Origin: Desulfobacteraceae bacterium | GTDB taxonomy: Bacteria; Desulfobacterota; Desulfobacteria; Desulfobacterales; Desulfosarcinaceae | NCBI GenBank assembly: GCA_027031325.1 | Contig: JALVRI010000058.1 | Coordinates: 1-7,348, forward strand | DNA: 7,348 nucleotides | Direction: 5' to 3' | Part shown: positions 5,989 to 7,348 of the stretch, piece by piece | How positions within the stretch are numbered: position 1 is the first letter of the stretch | Layout of the letters: the number at the start of each line of letters is the position of its first letter | Notes under the pieces: model-generated | What the model was told of the DNA's origin: nothing | Databases searched by the model: none | Seen by the model: only the letters and a program-made list of their open reading frames with translations | Made by a program: the position numbers and the translations under genes

Positions 5989-7348
5989 TCAATCCAACAG
6001 GCCTTCGAAAAAGTCGTTGCCCTTGTCGTCCACCAGGATGAAGGCCGGAAAGTCCCTGACGGTTATTTCGTAGATGGCCTCCATTCCCAGCTCGGCAAAT
6101 TCCAGCACCTTCATCCCGGTGATGCACTCTTTGCCAAGGCGGGCGGCGGGACCGCCGATGGAACCCAGGTAGAACCCGCCGTACTTGCGGCATGAATCGG
6201 TAACTATCCTGGAGCGGTTTCCCTTGGCCAGCATGACCAGGGAAGCTCCCTTGGCCTGGAATATGGGCACGTAAGGGTCCATTCGGCCGGCGGTGGTGGG
6301 GCCGAAGCTGCCGGCCGGATAACCTTCGGGAGTTTTGGCAGGGCCGGCGTAATAGATTATCCGTTGCCGGAAATAGTCCGGCAGGTCCTGGCCCTTGTCC
6401 AGGCGCTCCTTGAGGCGGGCATGGGCGATGTCACGGGCCACGACGATCCTGCCTGAAAGCAGCAGGCGGGTGGCAACCGGGTACTTTGTGAGGATGGAGC
6501 GGATTTCGTCCATGGGCCGTTCCAGGTCGATTCTGACGGCATCATCTGTTTCCGTATCCGGCTGCGGCAGGAAGCGAGCCGGGTCGGTATCGAGCTTTTC
6601 CAGGAAGATACCCTCGGCTGTAATCCTGGCCTTGATGTTGCGGTCGGCGCTGCACGAAACTCCAATACCGATGGGACACGAGGCCCCATGACGCGGCAGG
6701 CGGATGACACGCACATCGTGGCAAAAATACTTGCCTCCGAACTGGGCCCCGATACCCAGCTTGCGCGAGCGTTGCAAAAGCTCCTTTTCAAGTTCCAGAT
6801 CGCGGAAGGCATGGCCGGTTTGGCTGCCCGCAACCGGCAGGCCGTCCAGGTAACGGGCCGAGGCCAGCTTGACCGTCTTGAGGTTGGTTTCGGCCGAGGT
6901 TCCACCTACCACTATTGCCAGGTGGTAGGGCGGGCAGGCCGCCGTTCCCAGGGATTTCATCTTGGCAACCAGGAAATCCACCAGGGTCTCAGGATTGAGA
7001 ACGGCCTTGGTTTCCTGGTAAAGGTAGGTCTTGTTGGCAGATCCGCCGCCCTTGGCCAGCATGAGGAAAGAATACTGATCGCCGTCAACGGCATACAACT
7101 CGATCTGGGCCGGCAGGTTGCAACCGGTATTTTTCTCCTCGTACATGGTCAGGGGTGCGTTCTGGGAATAACGCAGGTTGCCCTTTGTGTAAGCCTTGAA
7201 GACTCCGCGGGCCAGGGCTTTTTCGTCTCCGCCCCCGGTCCATACCAGCTGGCCTTTTTTGCCGATAATGATGGCCGTACCGGTGTCCTGGCACATGGGG
7301 AAGATCCCGTCGGCCGAGATGACGGCGTTTTTGAGCATTTCGAGGGCT
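5989..7348 (-). CDS. fumA: Class I iron-sulfur fumarate hydratase, FumA type (N terminus outside the window)
   Basis: Fumarase reversibly hydrates fumarate to (S)-malate in the TCA cycle. The visible 452 residues match the single-chain, oxygen-sensitive [4Fe-4S] FumA/FumB type of about 540-550 residues. Counting from the Met at 7338, the three cluster cysteines are C16 (FPMCQDTGTAI), C135 (GTAACPPYH) and C229 (VSCSADRN). Their spacing equals that of C105, C224 and C318 recalled for E. coli FumA, a constant offset of 89. Other conserved stretches are GGGDEKALARGVF, NLRYSQNAPL, AKGGGSANKTYLYQETKA, GGTSAETNLKTVKLAS, YYAGPAKTPEG and LVDDKGNDFF. The Met at 7338 is internal: the frame continues upstream as A-L-E, matching the FumA sequence before it, so about 86 residues are missing past the edge. 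Alpha and beta regions are fused in one chain, unlike two-subunit fumarases of many anaerobes. There is no frameshift. No convincing terminator follows the TGA. Confidence 0.96.
   Translation of the reverse strand, partial: ALEMLKNAVISADGIFPMCQDTGTAIIIGKKGQLVWTGGGDEKALARGVFKAYTKGNLRYSQNAPLTMYEEKNTGCNLPAQIELYAVDGDQYSFLMLAKGGGSANKTYLYQETKAVLNPETLVDFLVAKMKSLGTAACPPYHLAIVVGGTSAETNLKTVKLASARYLDGLPVAGSQTGHAFRDLELEKELLQRSRKLGIGAQFGGKYFCHDVRVIRLPRHGASCPIGIGVSCSADRNIKARITAEGIFLEKLDTDPARFLPQPDTETDDAVRIDLERPMDEIRSILTKYPVATRLLLSGRIVVARDIAHARLKERLDKGQDLPDYFRQRIIYYAGPAKTPEGYPAGSFGPTTAGRMDPYVPIFQAKGASLVMLAKGNRSRIVTDSCRKYGGFYLGSIGGPAARLGKECITGMKVLEFAELGMEAIYEITVRDFPAFILVDDKGNDFFEGLLD

Noticed and set aside
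6357..6905. 182-codon minus-strand frame within the fumarase gene
   Set aside because: It is an out-of-frame shadow of fumarase, which is uninterrupted here; the R/S/P-rich translation has no domain.
7336..7338. ATG at 7336-7338 as the fumarase start
   Set aside because: The frame stays open to the window edge and the codons before it (A-L-E) continue the match to FumA; starting here would remove about 89 residues of a conserved enzyme.
1..7348. CRISPR arrays, tRNA or rRNA genes, insertion sequences
   Set aside because: No regularly spaced repeats, cloverleaf-like segments, transposase frames or terminal inverted repeats were seen by eye on either strand.

Overview
The window holds a one-directional stretch of bacterial chromosome: every supported gene is on the minus strand, so transcription runs from high to low coordinates. 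In transcription order it contains (1) the C-terminal five-sixths of a class I [4Fe-4S] fumarase of the FumA type, cut by the right window edge; (2) a two-gene cassette of a RecF/OLD-like AAA_21 ATPase and a DUF4276-type protein with TOPRIM-like acidic motifs; and (3) a branched-chain (HAAT) amino-acid ABC transporter operon: binding protein, livH, livM, livG and the first 51 codons of livF, cut by the left window edge.

The oxygen-sensitive single-chain fumarase, a Sec signal peptide without a lipobox on the binding protein (a free periplasmic protein rather than a lipoprotein), strong GGAGG-type ribosome sites and fairly GC-rich genes suggest a Gram-negative, probably anaerobic proteobacterium. 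A Desulfobacterota/deltaproteobacterial host is my best guess, from general family resemblance only; no marker gene is present.

Region by region (+ strand coordinates): 1-2723 are the tightly packed liv membrane and ATPase genes (overlaps of 13 and 17 bases, gaps of 12 and 28). 2752-3966 is the binding protein. 3967-4079 is its leader, with a GC-rich hairpin. 4080-5860 is the ATPase/DUF4276 cassette, whose genes overlap by an ATGA. 5861-5988 is an AT-rich spacer with a promoter-like sequence embedded in a conspicuous set of inverted and direct repeats. 5989-7348 is fumarase.

The liv genes should form one importer: the periplasmic protein delivers ligand to LivH/LivM, driven by LivG/LivF. Fumarase is central metabolism and need not be functionally tied to either neighbour. 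The part that stands out is the ATPase/DUF4276 pair. It is compact, translationally coupled, lower in GC than both flanks in the lines I counted, and has its own operator-like control region. Its make-up resembles a split OLD nuclease and, by analogy, two-gene ABC-ATPase plus TOPRIM anti-phage systems such as PARIS (AriA/AriB) and AbiL/RloB. A defence role is inference from architecture, not shown by sequence alone.
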